DNA from: Verrucomicrobiaceae bacterium
GTDB taxonomy: Bacteria > Verrucomicrobiota > Verrucomicrobiia > Verrucomicrobiales > Akkermansiaceae
DNA: 41,947 nt
Direction: 5' to 3'
NCBI GenBank assembly: GCA_027484055.1
Contig: JAIXQH010000018.1
Location: 1 to 41,947, forward strand
The translations under genes were made by a program, and so were the position numbers. Below the pieces are notes generated by a model. That model did no database searches and was not told the origin of the DNA. It saw only the letters and a program-made list of their open reading frames with translations. Of the stretch, positions 15,741 through 23,503 are shown piece after piece (the first letter of the stretch is position 1; every line of letters begins with the position of its first letter).

Positions 15741-18716
15741 TCAGTTTCCGCCGCCCAGCCCCAACATTCCGAGACTTTTGATCGTTCCGGCGATGTTCCC
15801 GCTGAAGTCCTTCACATACTTCGAGGCATCCATCAGGCCCTCTGCGGAAACCTCATACCATCTCCGGTTCGGTTTCTCGCTGGTGGCCTGCTTGATGAAC
15901 ATTTCCAAGTTCTCTTCGATCTCCGGAACAGTTTCTTTCTTATCCTCTGGCAGCGCGGCGATGAGCTCCTGCACTTGTCGCGTGAGTTCTTCCAGCAGGT
16001 CCTTGCGCTCTCCGGGTAGCTGCTGGTGGATGGTATTCGTGCAGTTCTCCATCGTCTGGCTGACTTGGCCAAAGTTGTCTCGCATGTTGATGCTGTGGTC
16101 GTAATTCATAGTAGTGTTAATAATAAAATCCCTTTCGGCTTGGATTAGTCCGTATTTGCCCAATAACCTCAAATGTTCTCGTTCTACCCGCTGCGTCTTG
16201 GATTCGACGCCGTTGAGTATATCACCGATGGGGAAGTCCACCCGGTTCTTGTCGATCGTTACGGTGAAGGATGTTTTCTTATCCCGCTCGTCCAAGACAG
16301 CATCCTCGTACCTCACCAGCACTTCCGGGTGACCCGGCACCGCCACCATTTCTTCTGGGGATAGCCCCTCGATGCGGGCGTGGATGGAATCGAAATTCGA
16401 GCGGATTACCTTCAGTAAGGCACGCCGGGCATCGGCGTGGGGGCCACGCACCCAGATGGTCAGAGTGTTATTGTCATAGTCCGCTTGCAGGCGGGCTTGG
16501 GCGCCGTCGTCCGCTAGGACCACGCCGGTGCGCCAGCGGTCTTGGCGATCACTCAGGCTGTGGGTGCGGGTGATGAAGCGCGGGAGAATCCCATGCGGCA
16601 GGATGGGGTACTTGTATTGGAAGACCACGCACTTCTCAGGCTGCCAGTCTCCTTGCGGCGGCGTCTTGTCGGGTAGTAGCTCCGGCACCAGCATCTGGTC
16701 TGGCTTGCCATCGACCGGGAAGCAGAGATCGAACTTCTCCATCAGATCCATCACGTAGTTCACGTGCAGTGGCTTGGGCCAGCGGTCCTTGGGCAGGATC
16801 TCCCGCAGTTTCTTGCGGGTGAGCAGGCCGTGCTTCACCTCGCGCAGAGTCTCATCCGTCACCACTCGGTAGATGCTATCGGTGGCCCACTCTGGGTTCA
16901 GTACGGAGAGGGCGGACATTTTCAGATCCCCAGGGAAGCTCACGATGGTGCCAAGGTCTGCCAGCCGCCGGAGGAGTTTCTCCTGGGCCTGGGTATCTGG
17001 CAGGCCGTTTTCCTCGCAAATGCCCTCGTAGCAATCATCGGAAAAGTAGTCCTCGCCATTCTCCTTCATCGCCGCCAACCGGGCCTTCACCTCCCAGCAA
17101 CTGTTGGGGAAACGCTCTTCCGCTGCCAGCATGCGTGCTGCTTCTGCGAGGATGGCTTCCCGCAAGGGCTTGATGGTGGCGGGCGTCTCACAATCCGTAC
17201 GAAAGAAATGCTCCAGCTCTACGCCATGTTTCTTCGCTACGGCCTCTCGGTCCATATCGAAGGGGTGGGCCTTCTGCCGGTTCATCACCACTAGCATGGG
17301 CGAGTCTCCGCCGAAGGCCCGAGCCAGCTTTAGCCAATACTCCGCATCTTGTTTCCCCCGGTCATGGCGGCCATCCACCATCACCACGTAGAGGCTGCGG
17401 TGGGTCATGAAAAACTGGTGGGTACCGTGCATGATCTCCTGCCCGCCGAAGTCCCACAACGTGAGCTCCGCCTTACCATCCGGTAGTTTTACCGCCCACG
17501 GTGTGATAGCGATGCCGTCAGTGCGATGGCGACCCTTCGCGAATTTCTTTCCCAGCAAGGCATCCACCATGCTGCTCTTCCCGACTTCCCCACGCCCTAC
17601 GAAGATGACCTTAACCTCCCGCAGCGCTCTGCCTTCCCCACCCACGATGCTGAAGTAATAATCCAGAATCTCTGCGGGTAGTGCGGGCTCGAGTTTGCCT
17701 TCGTAACCATTGCAATCGCGCCACTCGGGTCCCAAGACGCTCGGCGGTAGTGCTAGCATTGGGTTGTGATGGAGAAAAAGTTCCATTAGCGCAGAGAGCT
17801 GGCCGATTTCCGGCGGGAGGCTGCTGATTTGATTGGAGGAGAGGTTTAGTCTTTTCAACGCTGACAGCTGGCCGATTTCCGCTGGTAAGTTTCTGAGTTG
17901 GTTGGAGTAAGAGCGGAGGTCCGTCAGCGCGGTAAGTTGACGGATTTCCGGTGGGAGGCTAGTGAGTTGGTTGGAGCCTAGGGAAAGTATCCTCAGAGCG
18001 GAGAGCTGGCATACCTCGTGCGGGAGACTACTGAATTTATTGGACGCGAGGGAAAGTATCGTCAATACCGAGAGCTGGCTGATTTCCGATGGAAGGCTAC
18101 TGAGCTGGTTATTGTGGATGAAAAGGAAATTCAGCGCGGAGAGTTGGCCGATTTCTGACGGGAGGCTGCTGAGTCGATTGGATTGAAGGTCAAGTTCCGT
18201 CAGCGCGGTGAGTTGACGTATCTCCGGCGGGAGGTTACTGAGTTGGTTGAAGCTGAGAGAAAGCATCGTCAGAGCGGAGAGCTGACCGATCTCTGGCGGG
18301 AGACAGCTGAGTTGGTTGGAGGAGAGGAAAAGTTTCGTCAGCGCGGAAAGCTGGCCGATTTCTGGAGGAAGGCTGATCAGTTGGTTGGAGGAGAGGTGAA
18401 GTTGCGTCAGCTCGGAGAGCTGGCCGATTTCCGGCGGGAGGCTGGTGAGGTGATTGGAGCCGAGGTAAAGGAATTTCAGCGCGGAGAGCTGACCGATTTC
18501 CGGCGGGAGGCTGGAGAGTTTGTTGGAGTGGAGGCGAAGTTCCGTCAGCGCGGAGAGCTGGCCGATTTCCGGCGGGAGGCTGGTGAGTTGGTTGGAGTGG
18601 CGGCCAAGGCGGCTGAGATCTAGAACCGTGCGCTTCGCCCGGCGGCAGGCCCCGATTTTTTTCAAGGCTATTTCATAAACTTTCCGTTGCTCAGGAGTCA
18701 TGGCGGGAGTGGGCAT
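15741..18716 (-). CDS. Roco protein: leucine-rich repeats, Roc GTPase domain, COR domain
   Basis: This 991-residue protein has 13 leucine-rich repeats of 23 residues (about 31-335, consensus LxLxSNQLSSLPPEIGQLSAL). A Roc GTPase domain follows, with P-loop GRGEVGKSS at 374-382 and WDFGGQE at 421-427. A COR-type dimerisation region comes after (about 560-830). The 160-residue tail includes a MNYDHSINMRDNFGQVSQTM segment and a charged helical region. The G4 base-specificity motif, normally NKxD, reads NRQK at 479-482, so guanine recognition may be altered. Bacterial Rocos are signalling proteins, and several LRR/STAND families act in antiviral defence. The 69-bp DNA repeat behind the LRRs invites expansion and contraction. 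Starts at residue 1 or 6 are both possible. It is an accessory gene flanked by repeats. Confidence 0.88.
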   Translation of the reverse strand: MPTPAMTPEQRKVYEIALKKIGACRRAKRTVLDLSRLGRHSNQLTSLPPEIGQLSALTELRLHSNKLSSLPPEIGQLSALKFLYLGSNHLTSLPPEIGQLSELTQLHLSSNQLISLPPEIGQLSALTKLFLSSNQLSCLPPEIGQLSALTMLSLSFNQLSNLPPEIRQLTALTELDLQSNRLSSLPSEIGQLSALNFLFIHNNQLSSLPSEISQLSVLTILSLASNKFSSLPHEVCQLSALRILSLGSNQLTSLPPEIRQLTALTDLRSYSNQLRNLPAEIGQLSALKRLNLSSNQISSLPPEIGQLSALMELFLHHNPMLALPPSVLGPEWRDCNGYEGKLEPALPAEILDYYFSIVGGEGRALREVKVIFVGRGEVGKSSMVDALLGKKFAKGRHRTDGIAITPWAVKLPDGKAELTLWDFGGQEIMHGTHQFFMTHRSLYVVMVDGRHDRGKQDAEYWLKLARAFGGDSPMLVVMNRQKAHPFDMDREAVAKKHGVELEHFFRTDCETPATIKPLREAILAEAARMLAAEERFPNSCWEVKARLAAMKENGEDYFSDDCYEGICEENGLPDTQAQEKLLRRLADLGTIVSFPGDLKMSALSVLNPEWATDSIYRVVTDETLREVKHGLLTRKKLREILPKDRWPKPLHVNYVMDLMEKFDLCFPVDGKPDQMLVPELLPDKTPPQGDWQPEKCVVFQYKYPILPHGILPRFITRTHSLSDRQDRWRTGVVLADDGAQARLQADYDNNTLTIWVRGPHADARRALLKVIRSNFDSIHARIEGLSPEEMVAVPGHPEVLVRYEDAVLDERDKKTSFTVTIDKNRVDFPIGDILNGVESKTQRVEREHLRLLGKYGLIQAERDFIINTTMNYDHSINMRDNFGQVSQTMENCTNTIHQQLPGERKDLLEELTRQVQELIAALPEDKKETVPEIEENLEMFIKQATSEKPNRRWYEVSAEGLMDASKYVKDFSGNIAGTIKSLGMLGLGGGN

Positions 18717-18754
18717 GGCGGTGGCTGGTGAGGGTAGTGGCTCCCGGCAGTGGG
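18695..18754. repeat. 60-bp segment shared with the region upstream of the TIR gene (copy 1)
   Basis: About 50 of 60 positions match 22659-22717 in the same orientation. Here it covers the first codons of the Roco gene (MPTPAMTP) and some 40 bp upstream. Confidence 0.7.
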
Positions 18755-19282
18755 AACCCTACTCGGGACTCTACACAAAGGCGGGGGAGGGGCGGCGAGG
18801 GAATAGCGGCGGGAGATGGGGAATTTTCAGCTGGGGCCGGGCGAGGGGTGGCAGTGAGTGTGCTTTACCCGCAGGGATGCTTGTTTGGGCGGGTGGGGGC
18901 TTTTTGCGGGCGGGTGGGGCTTTTTCCAAGTGAGTGCGGGGTTTTTCCCGTTGATTGCGGGGTTTTTCCGGATGGTGAGGGCTTTTTCTTGGCGAGTGCG
19001 GGGTTTTTCCGGATGGTGCGCGGTTTTCGCGGGTGAGTGGGGGCTTTTCCCTGGCGGGTGCGCGGTGATGGGTGGCGGGTGCGGGTTTTTTCCGAGTGAG
19101 TAGGGGGATTCTGTGGATCAGGGCGATCAAGCGAGGGATTTTTTAACTCACATGGAATCCCCGTGGTTTCTCCGTAGCTTGATAGCCGTGTCCCGGGGAG
19201 GGTTATGAATTTTTTGATTTAGCCGAATTGAATCTGGCGCTGAATCTGCTAGCTCCCAGCGGCTTTAAATCAACAAAACATC
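18717..19282. other. Divergent intergenic region with phased T-tract array
   Basis: These 566 bp separate the divergent Roco gene and the helical-protein gene. The part next to Roco belongs to a segment also found upstream of the TIR gene. The middle is the T-tract array described separately. The rest, 19111-19282, is A/T-rich and presumably promoter for the rightward gene, but I see no clear -35/-10 pair. Open frames here on both strands are low-complexity products of the repeat. Confidence 0.6.
18891..19095. repeat. Tandem 20/21-bp repeats with helically phased T-tracts
   Basis: About ten imperfect units of the form GGGGTTTTTCCxxxTGxGTGC occur. The T4-T6 tracts begin at 18901, 18921, 18942, 18963, 18983, 19004, 19024, 19045 and 19086, with one degenerate unit near 19066. 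Spacing alternates 20 and 21 bp, mean about 20.6, close to two turns of B-DNA. This would make the DNA intrinsically curved. The mixed unit length breaks any reading frame, so it is probably not coding. Confidence 0.8.
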
Positions 19283-19957
19283 ATGAACAACCAAGTTATT
19301 CGCAATCATTACGAGGCATTCGATCGCATGAAGGCCTTCGGGGGAAAGCATGGCGGCCTCTTCACCGCAGGCTCGCGGGGGGCGCGGCTCTTCGCCGACA
19401 TCTCCACGGTGGTGGCAACACTGGAAGAGAACGGGGTGAAAAAACTCTCCGGCTCAGCGGCCTACCACGGTGGCACGGATGCCCGGGGCCTGGCGAGGGA
19501 GCTGGTGCGCGAGGATCTGCGGGCCATTCGGGACACGGCGGAGGCCATCTCGGAGGCGGATGATCTTCCAGAATTCGAGGAGCAATTCCGCCTGCCGCGC
19601 TCGGGCTCCGCCACGCTGCTGCTGGCGAAGGCGAAGGCATTCCTAAAGGACGCCACGCCGCACGAGGCGCTGTTCATCGAGTTCGAGATGCCAGAGGATT
19701 TCCTGGAGGATCTGGTGGCGGACATCGCCCTTCTGGAAAAAGCCAAGGACGACAAGGACGCGGGCCTGTCCGAGCAGGTGGCCGGCACGGCGGAACTCTC
19801 CGCAGCGGCGCTGGTGGGCATCAAGGTCCGCAAGCAGCTTCTGCCCATCGTGCGGAACAAATTCCGCGGCCAGCCCGGTATCCTCGCGGAGTGGGAAACG
19901 GCCGCCCACATCGTCCGCCCGGATAAAAAGGCGGGCGAGGAGAAGAAACCAGCCTGA
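19283..19957 (+). CDS. Helical protein of unknown function
   Basis: I do not recognise this 224-residue protein. It is soluble, with no signal peptide or membrane segment, and looks mostly helical. It starts MNNQVIRNHYEAFDRMKAFG. Charged helices follow (LARELVREDLRAIRDTAEAI, LLEKAKDDKDAGLSEQVAGT), with a central ATPHEALFIEFEMPEDF segment and a basic-acidic tail (PDKKAGEEKKPA). The initiation site is the ATG at 19283. It lies alone between the curved-DNA array and an inverted-repeat element, inside an island with two NTPase signalling genes, so it may be accessory. No catalytic motif is evident. A structural or DNA-associated role would fit but is unsupported. Confidence 0.75.
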   Translation: MNNQVIRNHYEAFDRMKAFGGKHGGLFTAGSRGARLFADISTVVATLEENGVKKLSGSAAYHGGTDARGLARELVREDLRAIRDTAEAISEADDLPEFEEQFRLPRSGSATLLLAKAKAFLKDATPHEALFIEFEMPEDFLEDLVADIALLEKAKDDKDAGLSEQVAGTAELSAAALVGIKVRKQLLPIVRNKFRGQPGILAEWETAAHIVRPDKKAGEEKKPA

Positions 19958-20003
19958 TCGCGAGAGAGAGTTTTGGGGCTGGGGTGCTTGGGAAAGTGGG
20001 GGT

Positions 20004-20016
20004 GGGCGGGACGCCC
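20004..20016. repeat. REP-like palindrome GGGCG-GGA-CGCCC
   Basis: A 5-bp stem with a 3-base loop resembles the second hairpin at 15.7 kb read on the opposite strand. It directly precedes the CAAAG-type inverted repeat. Confidence 0.4.
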
Positions 20017-20030
20017 AATCCTGGTAGTAT

Positions 20031-20118
20031 AACCACAAAGAACACAAAGATCGCAAAGAATGAAGAGTGGCAGTCTCTCGCACCTACCTTCTTTGCGCTC
20101 TTTGAGTTCTCTGCGGTT
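20031..20118. repeat. Long imperfect inverted repeat, CACAAAG/CGCAAAG type
   Basis: The left arm (20031-20060) begins AACCACAAAGAACACAAAGA. The right arm (20089-20118) is its reverse complement at about 25 of 30 positions. As in the element at 15.5 kb, the arms contain a short internal repeat with 9-base spacing (ACACAAAG, TCGCAAAG). It separates the helical-protein gene from the end of the TIR gene and contains no gene. Confidence 0.75.
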
Positions 20119-20178
20119 AAAAAACCCTCACGAGTCTTAAACTGGCAGGATGGTGCGGGCCGCCCACGCTCCTTGAAT

Positions 20179-22581
20179 TCACCCCTCGCACTCGGCGAGG
20201 GTGGCCTGTGCTTCAGCGAGGTTGGGCAAGCCGAGGCGGGTGTAGATTTCCACCGCGCGCCGGGCGTGGGGCAGGGCTTCAGCGGTCTTGCCTTGCTGCG
20301 CGAGAGCGTGGGCGAGGCGGTGGAGATTTCCTGCTATTTTGTCGGCTGCCAGTAACTTCTCGGAAAAAACCAGCGCCTCTTGCGCCAAAGTTACTACCCT
20401 AGGCCAATCTTGTAGTTGGATAGAAACGTCAGCCAAACCTCGAACGCTGGCCGCGATGAGTTCGTCATTCGCTATCTTCCGAGCAATTTCCAATGCCCGT
20501 CGGTAGCCATTTTCTGCTCCCTTCAAGTTGCCTAATTGTAACTCGATGGATGCATGCGCCTTCAATGCTTTCGCCATGCCATCATCGTCCCCTAAACTTC
20601 GAAGCTCATCTAGTGACTTTTGGAAAGCAACTGCCGCCTCGGGCAGCTTGCCACGAAGTTCGAAGGCGTATCCTCTGAGTAGAGCTACCTTCGCTCTGCT
20701 AATGCCGTCGCTACGAGTATAGGTCCAGTAATCTTCAACAAGCTCCAAACAACCCTCAACTTTATCCGCTTGGTGACGCAAATAATAGATTGTTGCTTGT
20801 TGGTAGGAACGCATTCCTGCACTGAAAAAATCAGATTCATATGCTGCTTTCGCTTCGGCCTTTTGGAACAAAAAAAGTCTGATATCCCAAAGTCCTTTAA
20901 ATTCAAGAAAATGAGCGATGCGTCTGCAAAACATCTGAAGGTCGCTATTTGCTCCTGCTAGGAGCACGGGAAATGCCGCGGCAATCATCGGCCAAGCGGC
21001 TTCAAGCACATGGAATAAGTGGTGCTTATGGGAGCCATTTGCCTTAACTAGCTCGCTTGCTTTTACAGCGAGCCTATTCCCAATCTGGCGGATATTTCCG
21101 CTTTGCTTTTTAAGAAGGAACTCGGCAACCATAGGCACCAGGGTAAAGGTTGTTAGGTCTATGCTAGGCACAGCGAGCGAGCGGTTGGCTAAACTGCGGA
21201 GCGCCCGGTTGGTGTCCGGCATTGGTAGTCCCGCGATGGCGGCGACGTGTTTCACCTCCGTCGGGAGGGTGAAGTAGGTGAGGGCACAGAGGGCTTGGGT
21301 TTCGTGGTCGTCGAAGTCCTCCACGAGGTCGCCGAAGATGAATTCCAGCGGGTCATTTCCCGGCGGGCAGGAGCGGATGAAGTGCAGCGCATCGGTGAAG
21401 GTGAGGCAGTGGCCGCGCCCGAGCTGGCCGGCGGTCCAGCGGAGGAGGAGCGGCTTGCCGCCGGTCTCGCGGTAGAGGACGAGGCGCTCGGCCTCGCTGG
21501 TCTGCGCGAGGAGCGGATTGTGAGTGGCAAGCTCGGCGAGGGTTTCGAGCGCGGCCTCCTGGCTGAGTGCTTCCAAGATGAGCTCCTCCGCGCCTGAGCC
21601 GATGCGCCCGCGGCTGGTGAGGATGGCCTTGCAGCCGGTGGGGAGTTTTTTGACGAAAGTGAAGAGGGTGTCGCGCTCGGATTTGATGAGGCTTTCGAGG
21701 TTGTCGAGGACGAGGAGGGTCTGTGTGCTGCGCAGGGCATCGAGCAGCAGGCGCGGGCGCTGGTCTTCGGGGGCCTTGGCGATGTCGTCGCAGCCGAGTT
21801 CGCGGGCGAGTTCGTTGAGGAGCTCGACAAGGCCGGAGAGGATGAAGCCGCTGAGGTCGCGCAGGCCGTCGTCGTCCAGCTCGCGGGTCTTGAGCGAGAT
21901 GAAGATGATTTTCTTAAAGACTTCTGGTGAGGCATCGTAAGCCGCGCGGACGGCAAGCGAGGTCTTGCCCATGCCGCCCGGCCCATCAATGAGCGCGCCC
22001 CAAGTGCGCGAGTCGGGATCCAGGGCATCCGCGATTTTCCTCAACTCGTCCTCACGCCCGAAGAAGGGCTGGAGGGTGGGGAGATTGTGGGGAATGGAGG
22101 TGCGGAGAGTGAGCGTAGGAGGCACGACGGGCTTGGTGTAGTGGTCCTTGGGCTTGCCTTCGTTATCTGCGAGACGTTCTAGGATCAGGTCTGCGACTTC
22201 CTCGGAAGTTTTTTGATCCAGTTCAACAAACCCGGCGGTGGAATAAAGACCTTTGACGAGCGCGTGATCAAAACGGCAGAGCATCACGTCCTCGACGTTG
22301 CGCTCTTTGATCAACGCATGAATCGCTGTCCACTCCAAGCCGCACCATTCCTTGGTTTCATAGTCTTTGCAGATCACTAAGACGATCAGTTCGGTTTCCT
22401 TGTGGTAGAGATCGGGCAGATAGATACCCAAATCTGAACGGGCGAAGCGAGCTTCGTAAAATTTGTCATAAAGAATCGACGCCTCGCCGAAACGTTTTGC
22501 CAGGATGTCAGCGGTTTCTTTCACGAAGTCCCGTTTTTCCCCGGCAAAGGAGAAGGCGATGCGGAAACGCTTTTTAGACAT
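20179..22581 (-). CDS. TIR / NB-ARC / TPR STAND NTPase, candidate antiphage protein
   Basis: This protein of about 800 residues has three parts. An N-terminal TIR domain starts RIAFSFAGEKRDFVKE and carries WCGLEW with a Glu at the position of the NAD-hydrolase catalytic residue (E85, counting from the upstream ATG). An NB-ARC ATPase has P-loop DGPGGMGKTS (201-210) and Walker B LLVLDN (291-296). A C-terminal TPR array follows (for example EGCLELVEDYWTYT, LGNLKGAENGYRRALEIARK, GKTAEALPHARRAVEIYTRL). Such proteins sense a target through the repeats, oligomerise and consume NAD. The start at 22581 is preferred because AGAGGA lies six bases upstream; another ATG is at 22587. The middle section from about 20.4 to 21.1 kb is less GC-rich than the rest, which hints at a mosaic gene. 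Confidence 0.88.
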   Translation of the reverse strand: MSKKRFRIAFSFAGEKRDFVKETADILAKRFGEASILYDKFYEARFARSDLGIYLPDLYHKETELIVLVICKDYETKEWCGLEWTAIHALIKERNVEDVMLCRFDHALVKGLYSTAGFVELDQKTSEEVADLILERLADNEGKPKDHYTKPVVPPTLTLRTSIPHNLPTLQPFFGREDELRKIADALDPDSRTWGALIDGPGGMGKTSLAVRAAYDASPEVFKKIIFISLKTRELDDDGLRDLSGFILSGLVELLNELARELGCDDIAKAPEDQRPRLLLDALRSTQTLLVLDNLESLIKSERDTLFTFVKKLPTGCKAILTSRGRIGSGAEELILEALSQEAALETLAELATHNPLLAQTSEAERLVLYRETGGKPLLLRWTAGQLGRGHCLTFTDALHFIRSCPPGNDPLEFIFGDLVEDFDDHETQALCALTYFTLPTEVKHVAAIAGLPMPDTNRALRSLANRSLAVPSIDLTTFTLVPMVAEFLLKKQSGNIRQIGNRLAVKASELVKANGSHKHHLFHVLEAAWPMIAAAFPVLLAGANSDLQMFCRRIAHFLEFKGLWDIRLFLFQKAEAKAAYESDFFSAGMRSYQQATIYYLRHQADKVEGCLELVEDYWTYTRSDGISRAKVALLRGYAFELRGKLPEAAVAFQKSLDELRSLGDDDGMAKALKAHASIELQLGNLKGAENGYRRALEIARKIANDELIAASVRGLADVSIQLQDWPRVVTLAQEALVFSEKLLAADKIAGNLHRLAHALAQQGKTAEALPHARRAVEIYTRLGLPNLAEAQATLAECEG

Positions 22582-22825
22582 GGCCATTCCTCTATCACGC
22601 CCCCGTCAGCAGGCAAAGCGCGGAGTCGAGCGCGTGATTACGCTTTGTCGGTGCGCTGGAGTCATGGCAGAGGTGGGCATGGCGGTGGCCGGAGTGGGGA
22701 GTGGCTACCGGCTGTGGTATTCTCTTGTAGCGGCGCGTCCGCCCCGTGGCGGTGGTTTCCATCCACCAAGCCCATCATCACAAATTGCGGCATGGCGGAT
22801 GAAATCCGTCGCCACGATTTCTAGC
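22582..22825. other. Intergenic region upstream of the TIR gene
   Basis: These bases hold the TIR ribosome-binding site (AGAGGA), the shared 60-bp segment and a 24-codon upstream frame (22606-22680, minus). They also hold a GGTGG-TTTCCAT-CCACC hairpin at about 22750 that may end the DR2241-type transcript. Confidence 0.5.
22659..22717. repeat. 60-bp segment shared with the Roco start (copy 2)
   Basis: It matches 18695-18754 at about 50 of 60 positions. On the minus strand it reads MPTSAMTP, like the Roco start, but the frame stops after 24 codons at 22606 and lies upstream of the real TIR start. Confidence 0.7.
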
Positions 22826-23503
22826 TCAAGCGCCGCTTGCCGCCTTGGCCTCGAACTCGGCTTTGGCGGCTTTTCTGCACTCGGCGACGAAGTGGTTACA
22901 AGCTTCCCGGCAGAGCAGGGGGATGGCTTGGGTGGCTGGGAGATCGTTGGGGATGCCGTTGAAACGGCTCGCTTCGCTATCGTCGAGTGGGGTGTCGGCG
23001 TCGATTTTCCAGAGGATTTTCTTGGCGCATTGGTGGGCCGGGCCGCAGACGGTTTGCACGAGCTGTTGGGCGCCGGCGTCGCTGATGGAGCGGGCGAAGC
23101 GATACATGCCGGTCTGGCGGTTGAGTTTTTCGCGGAGGGTTTCGATTTCTAGGCTGCCGTCTTGCTGGGCTAGAAAAAGCCCGAGGCAGGCAGGGTAAAA
23201 TTGGTCGAGCGCAAGGCGGAGGTCCTGCACACTTTCGAGGACCATCACCCAGCCGCGCTTGAGATTGACCTGCCCCTTGGTGAAGCGGTAAGTGCCATCT
23301 TCGGCGTAGGTCGAGAGGTCGCGGGCGGCGGCTGGGCCGTGGTGAATCTCTAAGCCGCCGAAGGCTGGCTCGGTGGAAAGCTCAACGTCCGCCTGGTGGC
23401 AAAGGGCGTAGGGGTAGCCGTAGAGGTCGGTTTGCAGCTCGATTTCACCGATGCGGTGGTAGCCGGATTTGAGCAGTTGCTGGAGTTTCTGAGCGGTGGT
23501 CAT
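22826..23503 (-). CDS. DR2241-type putative 4Fe-4S protein, partner of the CbiX-like chelatase
   Basis: This 225-residue protein overlaps the end of the CbiX-like gene by four bases (ATGA), so the two are translationally coupled. It resembles the C-terminal half of Deinococcus DR2241, where a CbiX domain is followed by a stabilising domain and an iron-sulfur domain. Candidate cluster ligands are C106 (YPACLGLF), C153 and C159 (VCGPAHQC), and C198 and C202 (CREAC). The N-terminal half carries YHRIGEIELQ and YALCHQADVEL blocks. The start is the ATG at 23501-23503. The longer frame upstream only reads the neighbour in another frame. It probably acts with the chelatase in tetrapyrrole metal insertion, but its reaction is not established. 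Confidence 0.75.
   Translation of the reverse strand: MTTAQKLQQLLKSGYHRIGEIELQTDLYGYPYALCHQADVELSTEPAFGGLEIHHGPAAARDLSTYAEDGTYRFTKGQVNLKRGWVMVLESVQDLRLALDQFYPACLGLFLAQQDGSLEIETLREKLNRQTGMYRFARSISDAGAQQLVQTVCGPAHQCAKKILWKIDADTPLDDSEASRFNGIPNDLPATQAIPLLCREACNHFVAECRKAAKAEFEAKAASGA

Noticed and set aside
17760..18620. A 69-bp tandem repeat as a CRISPR array or noncoding satellite
   Set aside because: It encodes the 23-residue leucine-rich repeats of the Roco protein in frame.
18728..19130. Low-complexity frames on both strands with repeated GFF/VFP or REKP blocks
   Set aside because: They arise from the T-tract repeat. Unit length alternates between 20 and 21 bp, so no protein repeat is maintained.
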